A model generated the notes under the pieces. It was not told where the DNA came from and did no database searches. It was given only the letters and a program-made list of their open reading frames with translations. Shown piece by piece: positions 1 to 6,193 of a stretch of 22,093 bases of DNA. The first letter of the stretch is position 1, and every line of letters starts with the position of its first letter. The position numbers were made by a program, and so were the translations under genes. The DNA comes from a virus, in the IMG/VR virus record IMGVR_UViG_3300022602_000470, positions 1-22,093 of that record. The stretch is one strand, 5' to 3'.

Positions 1-1
1 T

Positions 2-121
2 AAGATGATAATTGGTCAAAATGAAATAGTAACATCAACAACAGTTAATAGAGTATTAGGTTATCTTTGGGATAATTTCTATACACTTGTTAAATTCTTT
101 GATCCTAACTGTATTAATTAA
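2..121 (+). CDS. C-terminal end of a truncated gene, probably a virion protein
   Basis: An open frame enters from the left edge and ends at the TAA at 119-121, giving about 39 residues with an aromatic C-terminus (GYLWDNFYTLVKFFDP). The next gene follows with its own late-type promoter. I do not recognise the fragment. Its position ahead of a tail-fibre gene suggests a tail or fibre protein, but this is inference only. The frame cannot be confirmed without upstream sequence. Confidence 0.45.
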   Translation, partial: KMIIGQNEIVTSTTVNRVLGYLWDNFYTLVKFFDPNCIN

Positions 122-129
122 AAAAGACT

Positions 130-137
130 AATAAATA
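130..137 (+). promoter_or_regulatory. T4-late-type promoter octamer AATAAATA
   Basis: AATAAATA matches the T4 late consensus TATAAATA at 7 of 8 positions. It ends 9 nt before the ATG at 147, in a gap between genes with no Shine-Dalgarno sequence. Confidence 0.6.
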
Positions 138-146
138 ATTTAAATC

Positions 147-563
147 ATGGCAACACTTATCCCTCCTAATAATATACCAGCCACAGATTGTATTGGTAAT
201 TCGTTAACGACTATTAACGGCAATTTTAATATTTTATTTGAAGATATACAAAACGTACAAACATCATTATCATTTCCCGCTTCTTTAAAAACAAACGGTT
301 ATCAAAAACTACCTAGCGGCTTAATTATGCAGTGGGGTACAGGTAATATCCCCGGCCCTACAGGTCTTGCAGTTACATTCCCCATACCGTTCCCGAATGC
401 TTGTTTAAACGTATCTGTCACTAAGCATGTATTTAGTGGCACTACATTAACTGATCAAAATCAACCAGTAGTAGTAGGAGCACCTTCTTTAACAAAAGTT
501 AGTTTTGATAATTCAATTGGTACAAGTGCTACCCCAATATATTGGTTTGCTATTGGTTACTAA
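147..563 (+). CDS. Small tail-fibre protein with gp53-like C-terminal domain
   Basis: This 138-aa protein has two parts. Residues 10-35 carry the motif CIGNSLTTINGNFNIL, which recurs at the N-termini of the fibre proteins at 9352, 10061 and 10779 and probably attaches the protein to the tail. Residues 48-138 (NGYQKLPSGLIMQWGTGN, then VTFPIPFPNACLNV, ending WFAIGY) resemble the short C-terminal receptor-binding domain found on many phage tail fibres (gp53-like/collar-type). The protein should therefore sit at a fibre tip or as a short fibre on the virion. It has its own late-type promoter, and the next gene also has its own. The fold assignment is from remembered motif patterns; receptor and partners are unknown. 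Confidence 0.75.
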   Translation: MATLIPPNNIPATDCIGNSLTTINGNFNILFEDIQNVQTSLSFPASLKTNGYQKLPSGLIMQWGTGNIPGPTGLAVTFPIPFPNACLNVSVTKHVFSGTTLTDQNQPVVVGAPSLTKVSFDNSIGTSATPIYWFAIGY

Positions 564-600
564 AAAATATAAAAACTAACAGGAAAAAACGACAATTTAG

Positions 601-608
601 AATAAATA
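601..608 (+). promoter_or_regulatory. T4-late-type promoter octamer AATAAATA
   Basis: AATAAATA ends 10 nt before the ATG at 619. The gap between octamer and start (TAATTACAAT) is A/T-rich and has no Shine-Dalgarno sequence. Confidence 0.65.
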
Positions 609-618
609 TAATTACAAT

Positions 619-1419
619 ATGAACAACCCTCTCTCAGATATCTATTCAAATAAAGTTCTTCTTTCCGAAAAGAAAGAAGGAGTCGCTGCCGAAAAGAACA
701 AAATGAAAATTGTTCCAGGTAACAAGGTCGATGAAATCGAGCCCCTTGCTAAGGGCCGCGGAGCTGAAATGGATGCTAAGAAGGGCTATCTTAAGAAGGT
801 TAAGAACAACCCAGCATTCTCCTCAACAAAGGGAATGAAAGGAAAAAGCATAGAAGAAAATATGAATACAAATAACAAATACGAAGGAGCTTTTGAAAGA
901 CTCTTTAAATCCACCCTCATTAATGAAGAAGACGAAATGAGTGACGTTGGCGCTCAACATGAAGTTGAAGATCACGCCGATGAAATGCCTACATCTAACG
1001 ATGAAATGAGTGACGAACTCGGTGAACACGAAGATGAAGCAGACGATCTCGTTTCCGATATCAAGGCTGTAATCGATAGCCTTCATTCCATCCTCGATAA
1101 GCTCTCCGAGCACGAGGCTGAAGAAGGACACGATATGGAAGCTGAAGAAGGTGGAGCAGGAGAGGGAGAAGAAGAACCTTTTGAGGAAGCTACAGATCTC
1201 AAAGCATTACCTGACACAGCTGGAAAACAGTTTGTTGGACCTAAGGGCAAGATTGACGTTCATGGCGTTAAGACTGTCAAGGGCAAGGCTATGGATGGTA
1301 ATGTCGAAAATGATCCAGAACCAAAAGCTTTCTCAGGTAATCGTAAAGAGCTTGAGAACACTAAGAAGTTCAATCCAAGAACTTCAAAGATCAAGATCGG
1401 CGATTTCTTCAATCAGTAA
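619..1419 (+). CDS. Acidic putative prohead core / internal head protein
   Basis: This 266-aa protein is extremely acidic in its middle (about residues 103-190, rich in Glu/Asp with a short helical stretch DDLVSDIKAVIDSLHSILDK) and basic at both ends. No enzymatic motif is visible. It contains several (L/I)xE tripeptides (L15-S-E17, I78-E-E80, I101-N-E103, L162-S-E164), the type of site cut by the T4 prohead protease gp21. Codon use is richer in CTC, ATC and TCC than in most neighbours and resembles the scaffold (6194) and capsid (7225) genes, suggesting high expression. Own late promoter and a strong terminator make it monocistronic. By analogy with T4 gp67/gp68-type core proteins I infer a prohead core role. 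No sequence homology to them was established, and another abundant internal or structural protein is possible. Confidence 0.5.
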   Translation: MNNPLSDIYSNKVLLSEKKEGVAAEKNKMKIVPGNKVDEIEPLAKGRGAEMDAKKGYLKKVKNNPAFSSTKGMKGKSIEENMNTNNKYEGAFERLFKSTLINEEDEMSDVGAQHEVEDHADEMPTSNDEMSDELGEHEDEADDLVSDIKAVIDSLHSILDKLSEHEAEEGHDMEAEEGGAGEGEEEPFEEATDLKALPDTAGKQFVGPKGKIDVHGVKTVKGKAMDGNVENDPEPKAFSGNRKELENTKKFNPRTSKIKIGDFFNQ

Positions 1420-1443
1420 GAAGTAATACTTCCAAGATTTCAG

Positions 1444-1475
1444 ATAGCCCCTAGCGATAGGGGCTATTTCTATTT
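1444..1475 (+). terminator. Intrinsic terminator after the acidic protein gene
   Basis: A perfect 10-bp stem, ATAGCCCCTA (1444-1453) paired with TAGGGGCTAT (1458-1467), is closed by the GNRA-type tetraloop GCGA and followed by TTCTATTT. It lies 25 nt after the stop codon at 1419, before the next late promoter. Confidence 0.9.
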
Positions 1476-1485
1476 AACAATTTAG

Positions 1486-1493
1486 CTTAAATA
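1486..1493 (+). promoter_or_regulatory. T4-late-type promoter octamer CTTAAATA
   Basis: CTTAAATA lies just after the 1444-1475 terminator and only 5 nt before the ATG at 1499, the shortest spacing in the window. It would head the 1499-4448 gene cluster. Confidence 0.5.
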
Positions 1494-1498
1494 CTATT

Positions 1499-2083
1499 AT
1501 GAATCTGTTTGAAAAAGAATTTAAAGATGGTTATTTAAAATATCATCACAACCCTATCCCGCCAAATTCTCTGGACCCTAGAGTGTTTTATAATGGTGAT
1601 GAAGGTGGTGACCCTAAGATGTTACCTGAAGTTAAATTACAAATTATTCAGGATATTGATTCAATTAATTCTGCTGAAAATGAATCTGTTAAGACAAGAG
1701 TTAATGATTATGTAGTTGTCGGTCCTATTTTAAAGTCAGGTAGTTCTAAATTTTGTCCAATAACAGTTATTGTTAGACTCAATACTACTAATTTAGATGA
1801 TGTGCTTAAAGAGCGTATATTGAGTACAATGAATATGATTAACGATAGAAGAGCACCAGGCACTACTCATCCTATTCATTATATACCAACTATTAGAGAA
1901 TTTGATTTAGAATCCTATGAAAGCGTCTATCATCCTTTTTATGAGAAATGGATCAAGAAGCCTCGTTTCTTAGGAGAAGCAAAACACGATTTAGATACAT
2001 TAAACGATCCTTCTAAGTATAAAAAGAAAACATATAAGAAAGCTTATCCTTTAAAAGGTTTTAGAAAATTAGGTAAGATGTAA
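1499..2083 (+). CDS. Degenerate phage nucleotidyltransferase-like protein (catalytic Asp pair lost)
   Basis: This 194-aa protein follows the layout I know from phage nucleotidyltransferase-fold proteins: an N-terminal part (LDPRVFYNGDEGGDPKMLPE), a central strand-loop-strand, then the region GTTHPIHYIP ... YESVYHPFYEKWIKKP, comparable to the family's conserved 'vYsv...kWi.kP' segment. Active members have GSx(10)SDID in the centre. Here residues 75-92 read GPILKSGSSKFCPITVIV: the spacing from Gly75 to the first Asp position is kept, but Ser76 is Pro and both Asp positions are Pro87 and Thr89. I infer a catalytically dead paralogue kept for binding or structure. The last 35 residues are strongly basic (KKKTYKKAYPLKGFRKLGK). 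It heads the neck-gene cluster, one nucleotide before gp14. The family call rests on remembered patterns. Confidence 0.55.
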   Translation: MNLFEKEFKDGYLKYHHNPIPPNSLDPRVFYNGDEGGDPKMLPEVKLQIIQDIDSINSAENESVKTRVNDYVVVGPILKSGSSKFCPITVIVRLNTTNLDDVLKERILSTMNMINDRRAPGTTHPIHYIPTIREFDLESYESVYHPFYEKWIKKPRFLGEAKHDLDTLNDPSKYKKKTYKKAYPLKGFRKLGKM

Positions 2084-2084
2084 T

Positions 2085-2780
2085 ATGGAACAAGTTCGTT
2101 ATCTTAATAAAAACGGTACCACTCAAGAGCGTCTTAACTTTAGTGGTTGGTGGTACGAACAAATTCAACACTATGGTGTTCAGGTAAATTATTACACAAA
2201 CGGTTATCAGTTATCAGCTCAAAATTATCTTTACGGAGAAGATCCTACTGCTACTTACATAGAGACAGGCCCAGTTGTAATGTTAACAGACATTACTAAT
2301 GACGCTATAATGTTATCAAAATTCGGTATTATGGCTGATTGTGACATGACAGCCGTTATACACTTGTCAGGTTTTTGGAAAACATTTGGCCCAGGTAGAG
2401 AACCAAAGTCAGGGGACCTTATTGAATTACAAGAATATGGTGGTTATGGTGATAGACCAGATGGAAGAGGTGCTCCAATTTATGAAGTAACCGAGCGTGA
2501 TGATGAAAACTTAGCAATGAATGCTAACACTCTTATGGGTCACTATATATGGGTTATCAAGTGTCGCCGTTGGGAAGGCTCAAACGAACCTGGAGCTCCT
2601 CACGAACCTGTCAATACTCAAATCAACGATGCCGGGGAATACGGTATATTACCAGGCGGTGTCAGTACACCAGACCTTGTTCAGCCCTATCCTGATTCAG
2701 CTAATACTGAAGGCGAACAAGTATTTGATCAGGATCAAGCTAATGAACAAGGTAGTCCGTATGGCTATTACGGTTTATAA
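2085..2780 (+). CDS. 14: Neck protein gp14-like (head completion/connector)
   Basis: This 231-aa protein matches the T4-type gp14 family. It has an N-terminal helix with WWYEQIQHYGVQVNYY (compare the family's 'li.e.i..yG.dV.Y'), then the YLYGEDPTATYIET and IMLSKFGIMADCDMTAVI segments, and PKSGDLIEL followed by YEVTERDDE, the family's 'P..GDLi ... feV...e' block. T4 gp14 is 256 aa. In T4, gp13 and gp14 form the neck that closes the filled head and joins it to the tail. The C-terminal 60 residues are Gly/Pro/Gln-rich and probably flexible. The ATG follows the previous stop after one nucleotide, so translation is probably coupled. Confidence 0.75.
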   Translation: MEQVRYLNKNGTTQERLNFSGWWYEQIQHYGVQVNYYTNGYQLSAQNYLYGEDPTATYIETGPVVMLTDITNDAIMLSKFGIMADCDMTAVIHLSGFWKTFGPGREPKSGDLIELQEYGGYGDRPDGRGAPIYEVTERDDENLAMNANTLMGHYIWVIKCRRWEGSNEPGAPHEPVNTQINDAGEYGILPGGVSTPDLVQPYPDSANTEGEQVFDQDQANEQGSPYGYYGL

Positions 2781-2784
2781 AAAG

Positions 2785-2792
2785 ATTAAATA
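2785..2792 (+). promoter_or_regulatory. T4-late-type promoter octamer ATTAAATA
   Basis: ATTAAATA ends 7 nt before the ATG of the gp13 gene at 2800, in the 19-nt gap between the two neck genes. Confidence 0.5.
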
Positions 2793-2799
2793 ACTACAT

Positions 2800-3687
2800 A
2801 TGAACGTACTCCCTAGGTATACACAAGGCTCTACTAATCTCAATCATAAGATTGCTAGTTACGATGCCCTCGCTTTAAGAGTTCGTCGTCAGTTAGGTGA
2901 ACCGTTAGTACAGGTAGAAATCTCTAATGAACAAATTTATGACAATATAGCTATTGCTATGGAGTACTTCACTAAGTACGCCGGTTACACAGAAGAGTAT
3001 TTACTGTTTCCGTCAACAAAATACATATCAGGAGTTGGTTTAGATGTTGCTACATTGATTAATACAACCCCGGAAATGTATACAACTACAATGGGGACAG
3101 CCATGTCAGCAACAACATCTCCAGGGTTATCGGGTGGTTGGGATTTTGATTTAGAATCTTATAGAAGAGTATTAGATTGTTTTGCTTTCAATTACGGAGA
3201 AACAACAGGTATTAATACTTTGTTTACTTTAGAGCAAGCTATGGCTCAACAAATTTACTCTTCATATATGATTGGTAACTTTGGTTTTGATCTTCAGTCC
3301 TGGGAAGTATTAAAAGACTTCATTAAAGTTCGTGATAAAGTATTAGCACAAGTTCCTCACTTCCGTTTTGATCCAAAGACTCAAATTCTTAGAATTATAC
3401 CTGAACCTATTCCTGCTAACCAGTATCTAGGTATTGTAGGTTGTTACTTGGAAAGACCGATTAAAGATCTTATCAACGAACGTTGGATCTTTAGATATGT
3501 TTTAGCTCTATCGAAACTAAGTGTTGCTAACGTTAGAGGTAAATTCTCTGGTACTGGTCTTTTCGCTGGAGGTTCAGTTAATGCTGGTGACTTTATGCAA
3601 CAAGGTATTGAGGAAAGAAATAGACTTGAAGAAGAATTAAAGAAAGAAAACGAAGACGTAATGCCACCGATGTGGTTTATTGGATAA
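2800..3687 (+). CDS. 13: Neck protein gp13-like
   Basis: This 295-aa protein (T4 gp13 is 309 aa) has the family's characteristic N-terminal block, ALRVRRQLGEPLVQVEIS followed by NEQIYDNIAIAMEYFTKYA ('lg.Pvi.v.vt.eQi.drid.al.yf.eYh'). Near the C-terminus it has the block containing FRYVLALSKLSVANVRGKF, then an FAGGSVNAGDFMQQGIEE segment ('alik..wg.nl.Kf.gv.lpGG...n'). It should form the head-tail neck with gp14. The segment from about residue 95 to 130 (TTP ... GGWDFDLESYRR) carries a Thr/Ser/Gly-rich stretch that looks like a loop. Gene order is gp14 before gp13, the reverse of T4. The start is preceded by a late promoter octamer and no Shine-Dalgarno sequence. Confidence 0.8.
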   Translation: MNVLPRYTQGSTNLNHKIASYDALALRVRRQLGEPLVQVEISNEQIYDNIAIAMEYFTKYAGYTEEYLLFPSTKYISGVGLDVATLINTTPEMYTTTMGTAMSATTSPGLSGGWDFDLESYRRVLDCFAFNYGETTGINTLFTLEQAMAQQIYSSYMIGNFGFDLQSWEVLKDFIKVRDKVLAQVPHFRFDPKTQILRIIPEPIPANQYLGIVGCYLERPIKDLINERWIFRYVLALSKLSVANVRGKFSGTGLFAGGSVNAGDFMQQGIEERNRLEEELKKENEDVMPPMWFIG

Positions 3688-3695
3688 TTATTTTT

Positions 3696-3998
3696 ATGAA
3701 CTTTGAATTAATTGTTGAACAAATATTAGAAGAAGGTGGCCCTAGTCTTTCTATTAAGAGAGGTGAAAAGCTTCCTGTAAGTCGTGGAGGTGGTTTAACA
3801 GCTAAGGGAAGAGCGAAGTACAATCGTGCTACTGGCTCTCATCTTAAGGCTCCAGTAACTGGTAAAGTAAAGAAAGGTTCAAAAGCTTCTAAACGTAGGA
3901 AGAGCTTTTGTGCTAGAAGTAAAGCTTGGATACCTGCAGGAGGTTGCGCTGGTAAAGACACTAGAGGATGTGCTGCAAGAAGACGTTGGAAGTGTTAA
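3696..3998 (+). CDS. DUF6321-type small basic protein
   Basis: I chose the ATG at 3696 (MNFELIVEQILEEG) because it lies just after the gp13 stop; an in-frame start at 3672 would overlap gp13. The 100-aa product contains LTAKGRAKYNRATGSHLKAP, then KGSKASKRRKSFCARSKAW and the C-terminus AARRRWKC. These are the signature blocks of the DUF6321 family, widespread in phages and of unknown function. The C-terminal half is strongly basic with four Cys (in SFCARS, GGCAG, RGCAA and WKC), which could bind metal or nucleic acid. Position between the neck genes and gp4 suggests a role in head completion or packaging. Function is otherwise unknown. Confidence 0.7.
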   Translation: MNFELIVEQILEEGGPSLSIKRGEKLPVSRGGGLTAKGRAKYNRATGSHLKAPVTGKVKKGSKASKRRKSFCARSKAWIPAGGCAGKDTRGCAARRRWKC

Positions 3999-4448
3999 GT
4001 GAACAGAAGACGTACAGTTAGGTTTAAACAGGGTCTCTTTAAGCCTAGTAACCCGGACAAGTATAAAGGCACCCATCCCATCATATACAGATCTTCATAC
4101 GAATTACGTTTTATGAGATGGGCTGATCATAACCCTGCTATTACTTCTTGGGGATCAGAATCTATAGTTATACCTTATCAGAATCCTTTAACAGGAAGAG
4201 TATCTCGATACTTTGTCGATAATAATATTACTATAAAAGCTAAAGATGGTACAACTAAAAAATACCTAATAGAAATTAAACCATCTATTCAAACTTTACC
4301 TCCCAAGGCAACAAGAAATACAAAATCCTTAATGCGTAAACAAGCCGAGTATATAAAGAATAGAGCTAAGTGGGAAGCAGCTAGTCAGTGGGCTAAGAAA
4401 AAGAATTATGAGTTTACAATTATTACCGAGAAGCACTTAGGTTTATAA
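3999..4448 (+). CDS. 4: Head-completion protein gp4-like (nuclease fold)
   Basis: This 149-aa protein (T4 gp4 is 150 aa) begins with GTG directly after the previous TAA, so it is probably translationally coupled. It has the family's conserved blocks: GLFKPSNPDKYKGTHPIIYR, SSYELRFMRWADHNPAI, WGSESIVIPYQNPLTGRVSR, YFVDN and the ExK strand LIEIKP. Glu35, Asp74 and Glu92-x-Lys94 fit a TnsA/restriction-endonuclease-like active site; Asp74 sits in RYFVDN where relatives have RYFPD. T4 gp4 is needed to complete heads before tail joining; the nuclease activity is inferred from fold, not demonstrated here. Its 3' end overlaps the opposing membrane-protein gene by 6 nt. Confidence 0.75.
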   Translation: MNRRRTVRFKQGLFKPSNPDKYKGTHPIIYRSSYELRFMRWADHNPAITSWGSESIVIPYQNPLTGRVSRYFVDNNITIKAKDGTTKKYLIEIKPSIQTLPPKATRNTKSLMRKQAEYIKNRAKWEAASQWAKKKNYEFTIITEKHLGL

Positions 4449-5273
4449 ATGATTATTAGAGTTATGATAACCTTGACCAATAATAATGTTATCAGGTAAA
4501 GGTTCTTCTTTCTTTTTAGGTTCTTTAACTTCTTTTAGCATACTACCTGTTAAAGCTATATTAAGTGCTAATACTAAACTAACTGACAATGGATCAAAGA
4601 CTGATACAAGAATTAAAATAAACCATTTAACAACAGTATCTAAAGGTGCATTAAAAGATTTAGCAACAAACTTAAATGTGCCAATATCATTTGCTTTACT
4701 AGTATCAGTTTTAAGAGATATAATTTCATTATCTTTTTCAAACTTTGTTGTTTGTAACGATTGAAGTCTACCAGTTAAGTTAGTAATTTCGTCACTTGAC
4801 TTCTTAATGTCATCGTAAATAGGTTTAGCAGCCCTTGAGGATAAATCTGGTAATCTTTTTTCTTGAGATTTTCGAGCTGCATTCAGCGTATCGATACGAC
4901 TCTGAATACTAACAATTTCTTCATTAACAGATTGCTTTTGATTTTCTATTAATGCTATTTTATTATCATCTAAAGAATTTTTAGAAGCATTCTTTTGATA
5001 AGCTGAAGATAGATAACCAAAAATACCAGCTGAAGTAATAACCATTAATATACCTACAGCTATAAGAAGATAGGTTATAAGAAAGATATTTGTCTTATTC
5101 CAATAACGATAAAGGAATGATGTTGCAATAAGTTTAGCAAATTCTAACGCCCCAGCCATAATCATAACTTGGTAGTAACACCCTGAAAACAAAGATGCTA
5201 TACCTAATACTGAAAAAAAAGCAGCACTACCGGCAACCAATAATGATGAAAGACTTAACAATATAATAAACAT
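4443..5273 (-). CDS. Phage membrane protein with central coiled coil
   Basis: I chose the start at 5273 (MFIILLSLSS) because an AATAAATA octamer lies 8 nt upstream on this strand; a longer frame from 5339 would run through that promoter. The 276-aa product has hydrophobic segments at about 2-28, 33-55 (with AGALEFAKLIATSFLYRYW) and 62-88, a Lys/Glu/Gln-rich coiled coil at about 100-192, a fourth hydrophobic segment at about 216-243 (VVKWFILILVSVFDPLSVSL) and a charged Lys/Glu C-tail. Similar proteins occur in marine T4-like phages without known function. It could act in the host envelope (superinfection exclusion, lysis timing or membrane-linked assembly). It is transcribed against the capsid genes and overlaps gp4 tail to tail. 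Confidence 0.75.
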   Translation of the reverse strand: MFIILLSLSSLLVAGSAAFFSVLGIASLFSGCYYQVMIMAGALEFAKLIATSFLYRYWNKTNIFLITYLLIAVGILMVITSAGIFGYLSSAYQKNASKNSLDDNKIALIENQKQSVNEEIVSIQSRIDTLNAARKSQEKRLPDLSSRAAKPIYDDIKKSSDEITNLTGRLQSLQTTKFEKDNEIISLKTDTSKANDIGTFKFVAKSFNAPLDTVVKWFILILVSVFDPLSVSLVLALNIALTGSMLKEVKEPKKKEEPLPDNIIIGQGYHNSNNHL

Positions 5274-5281
5274 GATTACAG

Positions 5282-5289
5282 TATTTATT
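5282..5289 (-). promoter_or_regulatory. T4-late-type promoter octamer AATAAATA (minus strand)
   Basis: The reverse complement of 5282-5289 is AATAAATA, 8 nt upstream of the membrane-protein start at 5273. With the octamer at 5320-5327 it forms a divergent promoter pair in a 66-nt gap. Confidence 0.6.
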
Positions 5290-5319
5290 GATTTTAACCG
5301 AGAAAACGGGACAGGCCGG

Positions 5320-5327
5320 TATAAATA
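5320..5327 (+). promoter_or_regulatory. T4 late promoter, exact TATAAATA
   Basis: An exact match to the T4 late consensus lies 12 nt before the ATG of the prohead protease gene at 5340. Confidence 0.75.
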
Positions 5328-5339
5328 ATTGTAACACAT

Positions 5340-6014
5340 ATGGGACTCAAATTTTTAGTCGAAGACATTAATGACGATATTGACTTCTTAATCGAAGAGA
5401 AAAATCGTCAAGGTGAACAAAAAGTATTCATTACTGGCCCTTTCTTAATGGCCGAAGAGAAGAATCAAAACGGCCGTATCTACAAATTAGATGAAATGGT
5501 TAAGGAAGTTAATCGTTACACTACTGACATGGTCAAGTCTCGTAGAGCAATTGGTGAAATGAATCACCCACAGTCTACAGAAGTTAACCCTGTTAATGCC
5601 TGTCACCTTGTTACAGAATTAACACAGAAAGGCAATTATTTTTATGGTAAGTCTCAGGTTTTAAATACACCTATGGGACTTCTTCTCAAGTCTCTTATTC
5701 AAGATAATATCAAGATGGGTATTAGTTCCAGAGCTTTAGGTAATGTAAATGAGTCTGGAGATGCTAAACATGTATCTAATTTTCATCTTATCTGCTTAGA
5801 CGTTGTTCATCAACCTTCAGTACAGAGTGCTATGTTAGAGTCCATTATGGAATCTAAAGAGTGGATGATTACACCAGATGGTAAGATTGTTGAAGCTGCT
5901 GTTAAGGCTTATAAAGCTTTACAGGAGAATCTTCGTAACTTACCTAAACACGAAACCGATATTTTCTTAAAAGAGTCCTTGATGTCCTTCATCAAGTTGC
6001 TTAAGTCAGCTTAA
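5340..6014 (+). CDS. 21: Prohead maturation protease gp21
   Basis: This 224-aa protein (T4 gp21 is 212 aa) is the serine protease of the prohead, which digests the core and trims the capsid proteins before DNA packaging. Family blocks are clear: GPFLMAEEKNQNGRIYKLDE, then RRAIGEMNHPQSTEVNP with the catalytic His76, and IKMGISSRALGNVN with the catalytic Ser at 129 or 130. VSNFHLICLDVVHQPSVQSA contains Asp154, the likely third member. Likely cleavage targets are encoded nearby: scaffold gp22 (6194), capsid gp23 (7225) and perhaps the acidic protein (619). An exact TATAAATA precedes it, and a 47-aa gene follows after 8 nt. Confidence 0.92.
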   Translation: MGLKFLVEDINDDIDFLIEEKNRQGEQKVFITGPFLMAEEKNQNGRIYKLDEMVKEVNRYTTDMVKSRRAIGEMNHPQSTEVNPVNACHLVTELTQKGNYFYGKSQVLNTPMGLLLKSLIQDNIKMGISSRALGNVNESGDAKHVSNFHLICLDVVHQPSVQSAMLESIMESKEWMITPDGKIVEAAVKAYKALQENLRNLPKHETDIFLKESLMSFIKLLKSA

Positions 6015-6022
6015 TTAACAAT

Positions 6023-6166
6023 ATGGACAACGTAAAGAAAGCTACACAGAATTTTATAGCTCAAATTGCTAACAAAGACTACTCCCAGGCTAAGATCGCT
6101 CTTCAAGCTGTAGTTGCTGAAAAGATAAAAAATAAGGTAAGAACCTATATTAATCAGGAAAAGTAG
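6023..6166 (+). CDS. 47-aa putative prohead core peptide
   Basis: A short gene fills the gap between protease and scaffold: ATG at 6023 (MDNVKKATQNFIAQIANKDY), TAG at 6164-6166. It is almost entirely predicted helix, with the pattern I..I..KDYsqAK.aLqavVaEKIknKV. This resembles short helical segments I recall at the N-termini of prohead core/scaffold proteins of T4-like marine phages. Position between gp21 and gp22 supports a small core protein analogous to T4 gp67/gp68, which also lie beside these genes. It starts 8 nt after the gp21 stop and has no promoter of its own, so it is co-expressed with the protease. Homology is not established. Confidence 0.65.
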   Translation: MDNVKKATQNFIAQIANKDYSQAKIALQAVVAEKIKNKVRTYINQEK

Positions 6167-6187
6167 ACTAAATAGAATAAATAAATA
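6167..6187 (+). promoter_or_regulatory. Three clustered T4-late-type octamers before the scaffold gene
   Basis: ACTAAATA (6167-6174) is followed by two overlapping copies of AATAAATA (6176-6183 and 6180-6187). The last two end 10 and 6 nt before the ATG at 6194. Multiple copies may raise output of the abundant scaffold protein. Confidence 0.65.
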
Positions 6188-6193
6188 TACAAT

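Noticed and set aside
823-1131. A 102-aa minus-strand frame inside the acidic protein gene
   Set aside because: The hydrophobic Phe/Val/Ile-rich sequence is the expected antisense of Glu/Asp/Lys codons, with no supporting signals.
1151-1426. A 91-aa plus-strand frame in the acidic gene that could look like a helical regulator
   Set aside because: It lies out of frame inside a gene with strong composition bias and has no promoter or start context of its own.
4486-4764. A 92-aa plus-strand frame opposite the membrane protein
   Set aside because: It is antisense to the hydrophobic/coiled-coil coding region and has no promoter.
5274-5339. A longer start (5339) for the minus-strand membrane protein
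   Set aside because: The extra 22 codons would include the AATAAATA promoter and overlap the divergent gp21 promoter; the start at 5273 has the octamer at the standard distance.
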